Positions 26,640 through 35,031 are shown, numbered from the stretch's first letter. The stretch is DNA of 64,000 bases from JALZAI01 sp038212215 (GCA_038212215.1 JBBQUT010000016.1:1-64000), one strand, 5' to 3'. The notes: generated from the letters alone by a model not told the origin. Numbers and translations are program-made.

Positions 26640-27788
26640 ATGAGCACCGGAGCACTGCACGACATCGTCGTGGTCGACCTATCTCGCGCTCTCGCCGGTC
26701 CGCACGCCGCAATGATGCTGGGTGACCTCGGTGCGCGCGTCATCAAGGTCGAATCGCCCGAGGGCGACGACACCCGGCACTGGGGGCCACCGTTCGTGCA
26801 GGGGAGCGACGGAGCGCGGCACTCGACGTATTTCCTGTCGTGCAACCGCAACAAGCAGTCCATCTCACTCGATCTGAAGTCCGACGACGGCCGCGCCACG
26901 CTGAGCGCCCTGATCAGGAAAGCCGACGTTCTCGTGGAGAACTTCCGCCCCGGCGTGCTGGCGCGGCTGGGCTTTTCCATCGAGCATCTGCAGGCGCTGA
27001 ACCCCCGGCTGGTCGTGCTGGCCATCAGCGGCTTCGGCCATGACGGGCCGGAGGGTGGCCGCGCCGGATACGACCAGATCGCCCAGGGCGAGGCGGGGCT
27101 GATGTCGCTGACCGGCCCGTCGGCGGACGAGCCGACCCGTGTCGGCGTCCCGATCGGCGATCTGCTCGCCGGGATGTACGGCGCGTACGGCGTCGTAGCG
27201 GCACTGCACGAACGAGGCAGTACCGGCCGCGGGGCGGTGGTGCGCACCAGCCTGCTCGCCGCCATCGTCGGCGTGCACGCGTTCCAGGGCACCCGTTTCA
27301 CCGTCGCCGGTGAGCTGCCGCGAGCCAGTGGGGGGCACCACCCGTCCATCTGCCCGTACGGGCTGTTCCACTGCGGCGACGGCCCGGTGCAGATTGCCGT
27401 CGGCAGCGAAGGCCTGTGGCGACGTTTCGCCCCGGAGTTCGATCTGGACCGGGACACGTGGGCCACGAATTCCGACCGGGTCGGCGACCGTGACGCGGTG
27501 ATCGCCGCCGTCGACGCTGCGTTCGAGGCTTACGACAGCGTGACGCTGCTGCAGAAGTTGGACGGGTTGGGCGTTCCGGCCGGGCGGGTGCGCGATCTCG
27601 CTGAGGTCTACGGCTGGGAGCAGACCCGCTCGCAGGGACTGCTGATCGACGTGGAGCATGCCGCGCTCGGCCGCATCACTCTGCCGGGGCCGCCGTTGCG
27701 CTTCGAAGAGGGCGGGCGCAGCGCGCACGATGCACCGCCGACGCTTGACCAGCACGGCGCCGCGATCCGCGCCTGGTTGCGGTCTTGA
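26640..27788 (+). CDS. CaiB/BaiF family (class III) CoA transferase
   Basis: This 382-residue class III CoA transferase has VVDLSRALAGPHAAMMLGDLG at the N-terminus (split by position 20), NRNKQSISLDLKS, VENFRPG and the catalytic aspartate in VGVPIGDLLAGMYGAYG. It moves CoA between carboxylic acids. It begins 12 bases after hyuB in the same transcript, which suggests that it activates the acid released by the pathway, plausibly malonate or malonamate to the CoA ester. That assignment is inference. The length is normal. Confidence 0.9.
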   Translation: MSTGALHDIVVVDLSRALAGPHAAMMLGDLGARVIKVESPEGDDTRHWGPPFVQGSDGARHSTYFLSCNRNKQSISLDLKSDDGRATLSALIRKADVLVENFRPGVLARLGFSIEHLQALNPRLVVLAISGFGHDGPEGGRAGYDQIAQGEAGLMSLTGPSADEPTRVGVPIGDLLAGMYGAYGVVAALHERGSTGRGAVVRTSLLAAIVGVHAFQGTRFTVAGELPRASGGHHPSICPYGLFHCGDGPVQIAVGSEGLWRRFAPEFDLDRDTWATNSDRVGDRDAVIAAVDAAFEAYDSVTLLQKLDGLGVPAGRVRDLAEVYGWEQTRSQGLLIDVEHAALGRITLPGPPLRFEEGGRSAHDAPPTLDQHGAAIRAWLRS

Positions 27789-27919
27789 CGCCGGGTGACA
27801 CCTGGTCGCCGCGCTGCTGAGGCCGCTGGCGGGCGCGGGGCCCGAGTTCACCTGGTCCTTGCGCCAGTTGGCGAACATTGCCGATGCCCCTCGATCGGCA
27901 CGCCGCTAGCGTCGCCGGG

Positions 27920-28858
27920 GTGCGCCTGCTCATCGCCCTCGGCGGCAATGCCATGACCGCACCCGATGGCAGCGCCCGGCCCGAGGATCAGCGGCTCGCA
28001 ATCACCGAGGCGATGCAGGCCGTCGCCGATCTTGTGGTCGACGGCAACGAGGTGGTGCTGACCCACGGCAACGGCCCGCAGGTCGGCAATCTGCTGGTGA
28101 AGAACGAGATCGCGGCATCCGTGGTGCCCCCTGTGCCGCTGGACTGGTGCGGCGCGCAGACGCAGGCGACGATCGGCTTGCTCATCCTCAATGCCCTCGA
28201 CGCGGCGCTCGCTGCACGCCACAGCAGCGTGCGCACTGCCGTCGTCGTGTCACGGACCCTCGTGGCCGCCGACGACCCGCACTTTCGCGACCCGTCCAAG
28301 CCGATCGGGCGTTATCTGCCCGAAGCCGAAGCGCGGACGATGATCGAGCACGGGCAGACGTGGCGTGAGCGCGGTGCACGCGGCTGGCGGCGCGTTGTCG
28401 CCTCCCCCGAGCCGGTGAAATCTCTTGACGCGCCCGCCGCCCGCGCCCTGCTCGACGCGGGATTCGTGGTCGTGTGCTCGGGGGGTGGCGGAGTGCCTGT
28501 AGCGCGCAGTGCTGACGGGGCGTTGCACGGCGTGGAAGCGGTGATCGACAAGGACCTCAGCGCCGCGCTGCTCGCTGCCGATCTCGGCGCCGACCTGCTC
28601 GTGATCGCCACCGACGTGGCGGCAGTCGAGGTCGGCTACGGCACCGAGCGCGCCCGCGCCCTCGGCACTATCACCGTCGCAGAGTTGCGCGAGCATGCGG
28701 CCCATGGCGAGTTCGCAGACGGCAGTATGGGCCCGAAGGTCGAGGCCGCGTGCCGCGCAGCTGAGGGTGGCTGTCGCGCCGTGATCACGTCCCTGCACCA
28801 CATCGCGGACGCGGTCGCCGGCCGTGCTGCGACGATCGTCACGACCCACCAGAAATAG
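27920..28858 (+). CDS. Carbamate kinase
   Basis: This 313-residue amino-acid-kinase-family protein begins VRLLIALGGNAM (GTG start). It has THGNGPQVGNLL, the CSGGGGVPVA glycine loop and IDKDLSAALLAADLGADLLVIATD, which are the diagnostic carbamate kinase segments. It converts carbamoyl phosphate and ADP to ATP, CO2 and NH3. GTG 27920 was preferred over an in-frame TTG at 27878 because similarity starts there. The 131-base gap upstream may hold its own promoter. In this island it would harvest energy from carbamoyl phosphate made by the FdrA complex, as AllK does in E. coli allantoin use. Confidence 0.93.
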   Translation: MRLLIALGGNAMTAPDGSARPEDQRLAITEAMQAVADLVVDGNEVVLTHGNGPQVGNLLVKNEIAASVVPPVPLDWCGAQTQATIGLLILNALDAALAARHSSVRTAVVVSRTLVAADDPHFRDPSKPIGRYLPEAEARTMIEHGQTWRERGARGWRRVVASPEPVKSLDAPAARALLDAGFVVVCSGGGGVPVARSADGALHGVEAVIDKDLSAALLAADLGADLLVIATDVAAVEVGYGTERARALGTITVAELREHAAHGEFADGSMGPKVEAACRAAEGGCRAVITSLHHIADAVAGRAATIVTTHQK

Positions 28859-28868
28859 GAGCGAACAC

Positions 28869-29975
28869 GTGCCCGAACCGATCGAGGTCCGCAAGGTCCC
28901 GCTGCACTCCGTCACCGACGCGAGCGAACTGAGCAAGCTCATCGATGACGGCGTCATCGAAGCCGACCGCGTGCTCGCCGTCATCGGAAAGACCGAGGGC
29001 AACGGTGGCGTCAACGACTACACCCGCATCATCGCCGACCGCGCATTTCGCGAGGTGATCCTCGCCCGGGGCACGCGCAGCGCGGAGGAGGTCATGCAGA
29101 TCCCGATCGTGTGGTCAGGCGGCACGGACGGCGTCATCAGCCCGCATGCGACCGTCTTTGCGACATTGGACCCCGACGCGGTCGAGCCGAGCGACGAGCC
29201 GCGACTCACCGTCGGTTTCGCGATGAGTGAGGTGTTGCTGCCCGAGGACATCGGCCGCACCGCGATGATCACCAAAGTCGCTGCCGCGGTCAAGCAAGCG
29301 ATGCAACGGGCCGGGATCGAGGATGTCGCCGGCGTCCACTACGTCCAGACCAAGACGCCGCTGCTGACGATCGACACCATCCGCGACGCGAAAGGCCGCG
29401 GCAACGACGTCTTCACCGAAGACACCCTTGCCTCCATGGACGTGTCCAATGGCGGCACCGCGCTCGGCATCGCGGTGGCCCTCGGCGAGATCGAGATGCC
29501 ACGCGACGAGGACGTGTTGCGTGACCGCAGCCTGTACTCCTCGGTGGCGTCCTGCTCCTCGGGGGTCGAACTCGACCGCGCGCAGGTCGTCGTGGTCGGC
29601 AACACCCGCGGGATCGGCGGCCGGTACCGCATCGGGCACGGCGTGATGAGCGACGCGCTGGATCAGGACGGCATCTGGGAAGCGATCCGCAACGCCGGCC
29701 TGGATCTGCCCGAGCGGCCGCGCACCGAGGACCTGGGCGGCCGGCTGGTCAACGTGTTCATCAAGTGCGAGGCCAGCCAGGACGGCCAAGTGCGCGGTCG
29801 GCGCAACGCCATGCTCGACGACTCGGACGTGCATTGGCACCGCCAGATCAAGGCCTGCGTCGGAGGTGTTGCCGCGGCGGTCACCGGAGACCCCGCGGTC
29901 TTCGTCAGCGTGTCCGCGGCGCACCAGGGTCCGGACGGCGGCGGCCCGGTGGCCGCGATCGTGGACCTCGGCTGA
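28869..29975 (+). CDS. Barbiturase (ring-opening amidohydrolase, cyanuric acid hydrolase/barbiturase family)
   Basis: This 368-residue member of the AtzD/TrzD/barbiturase family begins MPEPIEVRKVPLHSV. It contains VIGKTEGNGGVNDYTR, IVWSGGTDGVISPHATVFA, YSSVASCSSGVELD and SVSAAHQGPDGGGPVAAI. These hold the Ser-Lys catalytic pairs of the three-fold repeated fold. The sequence fits the rhodococcal barbiturase branch, as I remember it, better than cyanuric acid hydrolases. It opens barbiturate to ureidomalonate. AGGAG (28857-28861) overlaps the carbamate kinase stop and places the start at GTG 28869. An upstream in-frame start (28824) lies inside the kinase gene. Confidence 0.88.
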   Translation: MPEPIEVRKVPLHSVTDASELSKLIDDGVIEADRVLAVIGKTEGNGGVNDYTRIIADRAFREVILARGTRSAEEVMQIPIVWSGGTDGVISPHATVFATLDPDAVEPSDEPRLTVGFAMSEVLLPEDIGRTAMITKVAAAVKQAMQRAGIEDVAGVHYVQTKTPLLTIDTIRDAKGRGNDVFTEDTLASMDVSNGGTALGIAVALGEIEMPRDEDVLRDRSLYSSVASCSSGVELDRAQVVVVGNTRGIGGRYRIGHGVMSDALDQDGIWEAIRNAGLDLPERPRTEDLGGRLVNVFIKCEASQDGQVRGRRNAMLDDSDVHWHRQIKACVGGVAAAVTGDPAVFVSVSAAHQGPDGGGPVAAIVDLG

Positions 29976-30008
29976 GGCAGCCACCCGCCCACACGGTAGG
30001 CATCAGGA

Positions 30009-30695
30009 GTGGACGACGTACCGGCGGTTCCCGCCGCAGGCGACCGGCGCGCCCAGCCGATGCCCGCGCAGCTGAAGTTCTTCCACGGGCCGATGGACTG
30101 CGGCAAATCCACACTCGCCCTGCAGATCGACCACAATCAAGCGCGCCAGGGCCGCCGCGGCATGCTGCTTGTGCGTCACGACCGATCCGGAACGTCGACC
30201 GTCACGACGCGGGTCGGGCTCACCCGAGAGGCCGTCGACATCACCAGCGCCGATGACATCCGCGCGCTCGTTCGCGCCGAGTGGGCGGCCGGCCGGCGCG
30301 TCGACTACCTGATCGTGGACGAGGCCGGCTTCCTCGATCCCGCGCACGTCGAACAGCTCGCCGAGCTCGTCGACGACTGGGACGTGGACGTGTACTGCTT
30401 CGGGCTCTCCACGGATTTCCGCACGCTGCTGCTGCCCGGCGCGAAACGCCTCGTCGAACTCGCGGACGAGGTCGTCCCGGTGCACGTCGAGGTGCTGTGC
30501 TGGTGCGGGCGGCCGGGCCGGCTCAACGCCCGAGTCGTCGACGGTCGGATCGCGCGCGAAGGCGAGACAATCGTGGTTGCTGACACCAGCAGCGGCGCCG
30601 GACCGGAGCCCGTCTACTACCAGGTCCTGTGTCGTCGCCATCACCGGCGCGGCGAGCTCGGCGCCGCCCCGGACACGAAGCGGGCGCCCGGATAG
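30009..30695 (+). CDS. tdk: Thymidine kinase (type II)
   Basis: This protein is up to 228 residues long and has the type II thymidine kinase P-loop FHGPMDCGKSTLALQ, the VDYLIVDEAGFLDP Walker-B-like strand, a lasso region (FRTLLLPGAKRL) and zinc-ribbon cysteines (CWCG ... CRRH, one pair partly replaced). It phosphorylates thymidine for dTMP salvage. The core similarity starts at ATG 30060, but only GTG 30009 has an adjacent purine-rich site (CAGGA). Either start is possible. It lies just downstream of the barbiturase gene, so pyrimidine salvage and catabolism sit side by side. Confidence 0.88.
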   Translation: MDDVPAVPAAGDRRAQPMPAQLKFFHGPMDCGKSTLALQIDHNQARQGRRGMLLVRHDRSGTSTVTTRVGLTREAVDITSADDIRALVRAEWAAGRRVDYLIVDEAGFLDPAHVEQLAELVDDWDVDVYCFGLSTDFRTLLLPGAKRLVELADEVVPVHVEVLCWCGRPGRLNARVVDGRIAREGETIVVADTSSGAGPEPVYYQVLCRRHHRRGELGAAPDTKRAPG

Positions 30696-30764
30696 CCCTG
30701 CCTGCCCCGCCCGGGATGGCCTACCCTGCGAAGTGACGCCTAACAACACGCGTGAAGGAATAAG

Positions 30765-31502
30765 ATGACCGAAACCAACGGCTTCGAGATCCGGCAGGCT
30801 CGCACCAGCGCGGGCGGCCGGCAGGTTGCCGGCGTGGCGCGGGCGCTGAGCGAGCTGGCCCGTCAGATGCAGGCCGACCCCGATGCCCTCGCGCTGCTGC
30901 AGCATCTGGTCGATGCCGCGGTGGTGAACGTGCCGGGCACGCGCTGGGCCGCGATCACCCTGCTCGAGCACGGTGAGCTGTCGACCGCAGTGCAGACGGC
31001 CGCATTGCCGTGCGAGATCGACAAGCTGCAGTATCGGCTCAACGAGGGCCCGTGTGTGCAGTCCAGCGAGAAACAGCAGACGGTCGTGGCCAATGACCTG
31101 CGCGACGAGCTGCGCTGGCCCGAGTTCGCTCGTGGCGCCGTGCAACTCGGGGTGCTGGCCATGCTGTCGTTCCAGTTGTTCGTCGAGAAGGCCAGTTTCG
31201 GCGCGTTGAACCTGTACTCCGACCGACCCGACGCGTTCGACGCCGAATCCGAGAACATCGGGCTGCTGCTCGCCGCACATGCCGGCGTCGCACTCGCCGA
31301 GTCACGAATTGAGTCCAACCTGCGCATCGCGTTGAGCACCCGCGACGTTATCGGTCAGGCCAAGGGGATCATCATGGAACGGTTCAAGATCGGTTCGCAG
31401 CAGGCGTTCGAGATGCTGGTGTACGTCTCTCAGCGCCAGAATCGCAAGCTCCGCGAGGTCGCGGTGGAACTCACCGAGACCGGTGGGATGGGCAGCCCGT
31501 AG
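30765..31502 (+). CDS. GAF-ANTAR transcription antitermination regulator
   Basis: This 245-residue regulator has a GAF sensor domain at residues ~40-175 (LVDAAVVNVPGTRWAAITL, LNEGPCVQS) and a C-terminal ANTAR RNA-binding domain at ~190-240 (STRDVIGQAKGIIMERFKI, AFEMLVYVSQ). It would bind paired hexaloop hairpins in leader RNAs and prevent termination in response to a GAF-bound signal or a partner sensor. Targets cannot be named. A GAAGGAA ribosome site precedes ATG 30765. It appears to be monocistronic. Confidence 0.9.
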   Translation: MTETNGFEIRQARTSAGGRQVAGVARALSELARQMQADPDALALLQHLVDAAVVNVPGTRWAAITLLEHGELSTAVQTAALPCEIDKLQYRLNEGPCVQSSEKQQTVVANDLRDELRWPEFARGAVQLGVLAMLSFQLFVEKASFGALNLYSDRPDAFDAESENIGLLLAAHAGVALAESRIESNLRIALSTRDVIGQAKGIIMERFKIGSQQAFEMLVYVSQRQNRKLREVAVELTETGGMGSP

Positions 31503-31601
31503 GCCGCGAGGGCGCTGCCCCCTGGTCATTCGCGTCCTTGCCTCGCTGCGCCCTGCGACGGCGGCCGAGCCTGATCTCCTAGGTTCGCGCGCTAGCTTCG
31601 C

Positions 31602-32057
31602 CTAAGACGCACGCTTCAGTTCGATGGCCGCCCAGATACCGAGGGCCGCGCCGGTGGCCGCGCCGGCCGCGATCCCCGCCGCCACGACCCCGCGCGCTGT
31701 CCCCCGCCGCAGCGCCCCGGCGATCGCCACCGCGTCCACCGCATCGGCCAGCGCTGCGGCGGCGAGCCAGGGTGCGGCGCCCGCGCCGGCCGCGAGCGCT
31801 CCGGCGCCGAGGCCGATGTCACGCGCTGCCGCCATCCGGGCCAGGAACGCCATCCGCTTGGCACTGGCGGAATCCACCCCCAAGATGCGCACCGAGGCGA
31901 CCGGGGCTGCGAGAAAGATCACTCCGATCGCCACCCGGCCGGCGCCAGTGGCCCGCGCTACCGTCGCAGCCGACGGCGCTGAGCGCGAGGCTCGGGTACC
32001 GAGAAACGTGCTGCCGGGAGCTGTGCCGGCAACAATGTTGCTGAGAAATTTGCTCAT
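31602..32057 (-). CDS. Hypothetical small membrane protein (DUF4267-like)
   Basis: This 151-residue Ala/Gly-rich protein has about four hydrophobic segments: ~40-58, 78-92, 95-112 and 122-143. The pattern of GRVAIGVIFLAAP, then MAAARDIGLGAG, then LADAVDAVAIAGAL resembles DUF4267-type membrane proteins. The function is unknown. It is divergent from rbpA. The 170-base intergenic region also carries the SigR-type promoter that points toward rbpA. Confidence 0.7.
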   Translation of the reverse strand: MSKFLSNIVAGTAPGSTFLGTRASRSAPSAATVARATGAGRVAIGVIFLAAPVASVRILGVDSASAKRMAFLARMAAARDIGLGAGALAAGAGAAPWLAAAALADAVDAVAIAGALRRGTARGVVAAGIAAGAATGAALGIWAAIELKRAS

Positions 32058-32146
32058 GTGGGAACCCGATCAGCCGATTTGTCGAACAGTGAGTAGCAGG
32101 GCCACGACCAGGGTGGTCGTGCACAGGTTAGCGCTCGGTCACGAGG

Positions 32147-32172
32147 GGAATCCTTAACCAACCCCGTTCGTT
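32147..32172 (+). promoter_or_regulatory. SigR/SigH-type promoter of rbpA
   Basis: GGAAT (32147-32151) and GTT (32170-32172) are separated by exactly 18 bases. This is the GGAAT-N18-GTT consensus of the thiol-stress sigma factor SigR (SigH in mycobacteria). It lies 56 bases before the rbpA ATG on the same strand. rbpA is a known SigR target in Streptomyces, so the call fits established knowledge. Confidence 0.75.
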
Positions 32173-32227
32173 GAACGGTTGCCGACACTGGCGATGCACG
32201 TAGAGCTCCCGAAGGAGGTGCCAAACC

Positions 32228-32575
32228 ATGGCAGATCGGACACTACGCGGAAGCCGTCTGGGCGCGATCAGTTATGAAACCGAGTACGGCGCAGAGCAGG
32301 CGCCGCGCAATATAGCTGCCTACCGTTGCCCGCGCGGACATGAGTTCCGCGTCCCGTTCTCAGAGGAGGCGGAGGTTCCGTCGACGTGGGAGTGCCGTCT
32401 CGACGGCACCAGCGCGTTGCTCATCGACGGCCCCGCGCCGGAGATGAAGAAGACCAAACCGGTGCGCACGCACTGGGACATGCTCATGGAGCGGCGTTCG
32501 ATTGAGGACCTGGAAGAGGTACTCGCCGAGCGCTTGGACGTGTTGCGCGCCCGCCGGGGTCAGAAGAGCGCGTAA
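32228..32575 (+). CDS. rbpA: RNA polymerase-binding protein RbpA
   Basis: This 115-residue RbpA has an N-terminal tail with RGSRLGAISYETE and a beta-barrel core (YRCPRGHEFRVPFSEEAEVP and WECRLDG). A basic linker (MKKTKPVRTHWDMLMERRS) and the C-terminal sigma-interaction helix (LEEVLAERLDVLRARRG) follow. It binds RNA polymerase and the principal sigma factor and stabilises the open complex. It is essential in mycobacteria. A perfect GAAGGAGGTG ribosome site (32211-32220) precedes the ATG. A SigR-type promoter lies upstream and a strong hairpin downstream. Confidence 0.96.
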   Translation: MADRTLRGSRLGAISYETEYGAEQAPRNIAAYRCPRGHEFRVPFSEEAEVPSTWECRLDGTSALLIDGPAPEMKKTKPVRTHWDMLMERRSIEDLEEVLAERLDVLRARRGQKSA

Positions 32576-32594
32576 CCCGAATCGCGTTCGCGTG

Positions 32595-32625
32595 AGCCGT
32601 CCGGGTCGAGGCCCGGGCGGCTTTG
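32595..32625. terminator. Rho-independent-type hairpin between convergent rbpA and ppm1
   Basis: AGCCGTCCGGG (32595-32605) pairs with CCCGGGCGGCT (32612-32622) with one G-U pair around a six-base loop, followed by TTT. It sits 20 bases after the rbpA stop and just before the end of the convergent mannosyltransferase gene, so it may serve both strands. The U-tract is short, as is usual in high-GC actinobacteria. Confidence 0.7.
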
Positions 32626-32641
32626 GCGTGCTTACGATCTT

Positions 32642-33406
32642 TCATACCTCTTCGCGGGCTCTGGCCGTCCGGCGCAGCGCCCGGCGCAGCTGGTCCGCGC
32701 GATGCGCAAGCCCCCACTGGGTGACCCGCCACAATGCCTCGCGGACGATCCCGCCGCTCATCTTGGACACGCCGCGCTCGCGCTCGGCGAAAGTGATCGG
32801 CAACTCGCGCACACGGTAGCCGGCCCGCACCGCGCGCCAGGCCAGGTCGACTTGGAAGCAGTAACCCTGCGAGATTACCGCGCTGTAGTCGATGTCGTCG
32901 AGCACCTCGCGGCGATACGCACGGTAGCCGCCAGTCGCGTCACGCAACCGGAACCCGAGCGCGAGCCGGGTGTAGATATTTCCACCTCGCGAGAGCAGCT
33001 TGCGCCGCAACGGCCAGTTGAGCACCTCGCCGCCGGGAACCCACCGCGAGCCGAGCACCACGTCGGACTCGCTCAATCCAGCGAGCAACCGCGGCAGCTG
33101 CTCGGGCGCGTGCGAACCGTCGGCGTCCATCTCGACCAGCACGTCGTAGCCGGCCCGCAGGCCCCAGTCGAAGCCGGCCGTGTAGGCGGCGCCGAGGCCC
33201 GCCTTTCCTGGCCGGTGCAGAACGTGCACCCGCTCGTCCGCCTCGGCGAGCGCGTCGGCGAGACGTCCGGTGCCGTCCGGGCTCGCATCGTCAACGACGA
33301 GCACATCCGCGCTCGCAACGCTGGCGTGCACGCGAGCGACGATCGGCTCGATGTTTTCGCCCTCGTTGTACGTCGGGATGATCACCAACACCCGGCTCTG
33401 CGTCAC
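32642..33406 (-). CDS. ppm1: Polyprenol-phosphate-mannose synthase (GT2 family)
   Basis: This 254-residue GT2 enzyme has VIIPTYNEGENI, VVDDASPDGTG (metal/nucleotide site), the catalytic VEMDADGSH, and the dolichol-phosphate mannosyltransferase-type segments GSRWVPGG and GYRAYRREVL. It transfers mannose from GDP-mannose to polyprenyl phosphate for lipoglycan and protein O-mannosylation. The gene overlaps lnt by four bases. In M. tuberculosis the same two activities are fused in one protein in the same Lnt-then-Ppm order, so here they are separate but coupled. Confidence 0.92.
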   Translation of the reverse strand: MTQSRVLVIIPTYNEGENIEPIVARVHASVASADVLVVDDASPDGTGRLADALAEADERVHVLHRPGKAGLGAAYTAGFDWGLRAGYDVLVEMDADGSHAPEQLPRLLAGLSESDVVLGSRWVPGGEVLNWPLRRKLLSRGGNIYTRLALGFRLRDATGGYRAYRREVLDDIDYSAVISQGYCFQVDLAWRAVRAGYRVRELPITFAERERGVSKMSGGIVREALWRVTQWGLAHRADQLRRALRRTARAREEV

Positions 33407-35007
33407 TGCCTCACCATCTCATCCGGCGCAGCGCGCTTGAGGTTCGGCTCGCGCGCGGATCTTGCACGCTGCCGCCGACGCGAAACCCGCACCGATCCGG
33501 CCGCACCGACCACGGCGAGCGCCGCGAGGACGTATTCGGGAAGCGGCCCCAGCCGCACGGCAAGCGTGTGCCGCGTCCCGGCATCGATGGCGATCGCTGC
33601 GGAGAGCACCGCGGGCCGGAACAACGCGCCTGAGCGTCGCACGACGCGACCATCCGGGCCGATGATCGCCGAAACGCCGGTCGTGGACACCTGCACCACC
33701 GAGAGGCCGGTCTCGACGGCGCGCAGCCGACTCATCGCCAGCTGCTGGTAGGTCTCGGCGGTGTGGCCGAACGTGGCGTTGTTGGTCTGCACGACCAGTA
33801 ACTTCGCACCGGCGATAGCGGACGACCGCACCAGGTCGTCGTAAGCGATTTCGAAGCAGATCACGTCGCCGATCGGCACTGGCCCGCCACGCAGCAAGCC
33901 GTTGCCGTGTCCGGCGACCATGTCCTGGGTGACCAGTTTGGCCGCCGAGCTGACCTTCTCGGCGACGCTGCGCAGCGGGATGTACTCGGCAAAGGGAACC
34001 GGGTGTCGCTTGACATACACTGCCCCGGGCCCCGTCGTCGGTGACCACAGGATGCCCGCATTGCGCCGGTGTGCGGCGCCTGGACCGCTCAGGATCGCTC
34101 CGACCAGCACCGGGGCGCCGATCGCCCGCACCGCTCGGGAAATCTGCGCTGCCGCCGCCACGTCGCGGTACGGGTCGACGTCGGACGCGTTCTCCGGCCA
34201 CAGCACCAGATCCGGTTGGGTGGCTGCGCCGCGCCGCACATCGGCGGCGAGACGAAGGGTCTGCGCCACGTGGTTGTCGAGCACCTGGCGGGCTCGGTCG
34301 AATGACGCGAGCCCGCGGTCGGGGACGCTGCCCTGGATGAGCGCGACAGTCAACTGCCGCCCCTGCGGTGCCGTGTAGCCGAGCGAGGCACGAAGCCCGG
34401 CCGCCGCCACGAGGGCGATCGCGATCGCGGCGCACCCGGCGAGCGGCTGCCACGAGAACGGCCGCACATACCGGATTGCAACCGCGAGCGCACCGCCGAG
34501 CGCCGCCACGGCAAAGCTGAGCAGCGGCTGCCCGCCGATCGCGGCGATCCACCGCAAGGGCGAGTCAGCCTGGCTGAAGGCCAGCCTGCCCCACGGGAAG
34601 CCGCCGAACGGCAGCCTGTCGCGCAGCGCCTCCTGCAGCACCCAGGCCGCCCCGATCCACACCGGCGCTCCAGGCAGCCGCTGGACCAGCGCCAGCAGTG
34701 CCCCGAGCCCGGCTAGAAAAGTCGCCTGGGAGGCCGCGAGCAGCAACCACGGCCCCGCTCCGACATAGGTTCCGGTCCAGTGCAGCAACATCGCGAAGAA
34801 CGCTGCACCGTAGAGCAGCCCCAGCCACGCCGCAGTGCGGCAGCGTCGCCCGTCCACCGCCCAGGACAGCCCAGCGACGCTGAGCACCGCCAGCGGCCAG
34901 ACACCGAGCGTGGGGTAGGCGGCGGTGCCGAGCGCTCCGGCGACGACGGCGCCCAGGGCGGCCCAGCGCGCCGGCGCTGCCGGGGTGGTGAGCGGGCGCG
35001 GGTGCAT
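33403..35007 (-). CDS. lnt: Apolipoprotein N-acyltransferase
   Basis: This 534-residue protein has about six N-terminal membrane helices (residues ~15-205), then a nitrilase-fold domain, and a final C-terminal helix (~505). The catalytic triad is visible as Glu272 in LWPENA, Lys333 in YVKRHPVPFAEYIP and Cys384 in VICFEIAYDD. It adds the third acyl chain to the N-terminal cysteine of lipoproteins, such as the two encoded in this window. The stop overlaps the start of the mannosyltransferase gene. The length is normal for actinobacterial Lnt. Confidence 0.95.
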   Translation of the reverse strand: MHPRPLTTPAAPARWAALGAVVAGALGTAAYPTLGVWPLAVLSVAGLSWAVDGRRCRTAAWLGLLYGAAFFAMLLHWTGTYVGAGPWLLLAASQATFLAGLGALLALVQRLPGAPVWIGAAWVLQEALRDRLPFGGFPWGRLAFSQADSPLRWIAAIGGQPLLSFAVAALGGALAVAIRYVRPFSWQPLAGCAAIAIALVAAAGLRASLGYTAPQGRQLTVALIQGSVPDRGLASFDRARQVLDNHVAQTLRLAADVRRGAATQPDLVLWPENASDVDPYRDVAAAAQISRAVRAIGAPVLVGAILSGPGAAHRRNAGILWSPTTGPGAVYVKRHPVPFAEYIPLRSVAEKVSSAAKLVTQDMVAGHGNGLLRGGPVPIGDVICFEIAYDDLVRSSAIAGAKLLVVQTNNATFGHTAETYQQLAMSRLRAVETGLSVVQVSTTGVSAIIGPDGRVVRRSGALFRPAVLSAAIAIDAGTRHTLAVRLGPLPEYVLAALAVVGAAGSVRVSRRRQRARSAREPNLKRAAPDEMVRQ

Positions 35008-35031
35008 CGGCCCAGTATCGCTGCCTTGCGC

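Noticed and set aside
27799..27857. Direct repeat CACCTGGTC, 50 bases apart, before carbamate kinase
   Set aside because: Nine-base repeats are expected by chance at this composition and they show no inverted symmetry, so no operator is claimed.
31503..31601. Possible RNA gene in the gap after the ANTAR regulator
   Set aside because: No cloverleaf, no conserved tRNA boxes and no convincing hairpin were found.
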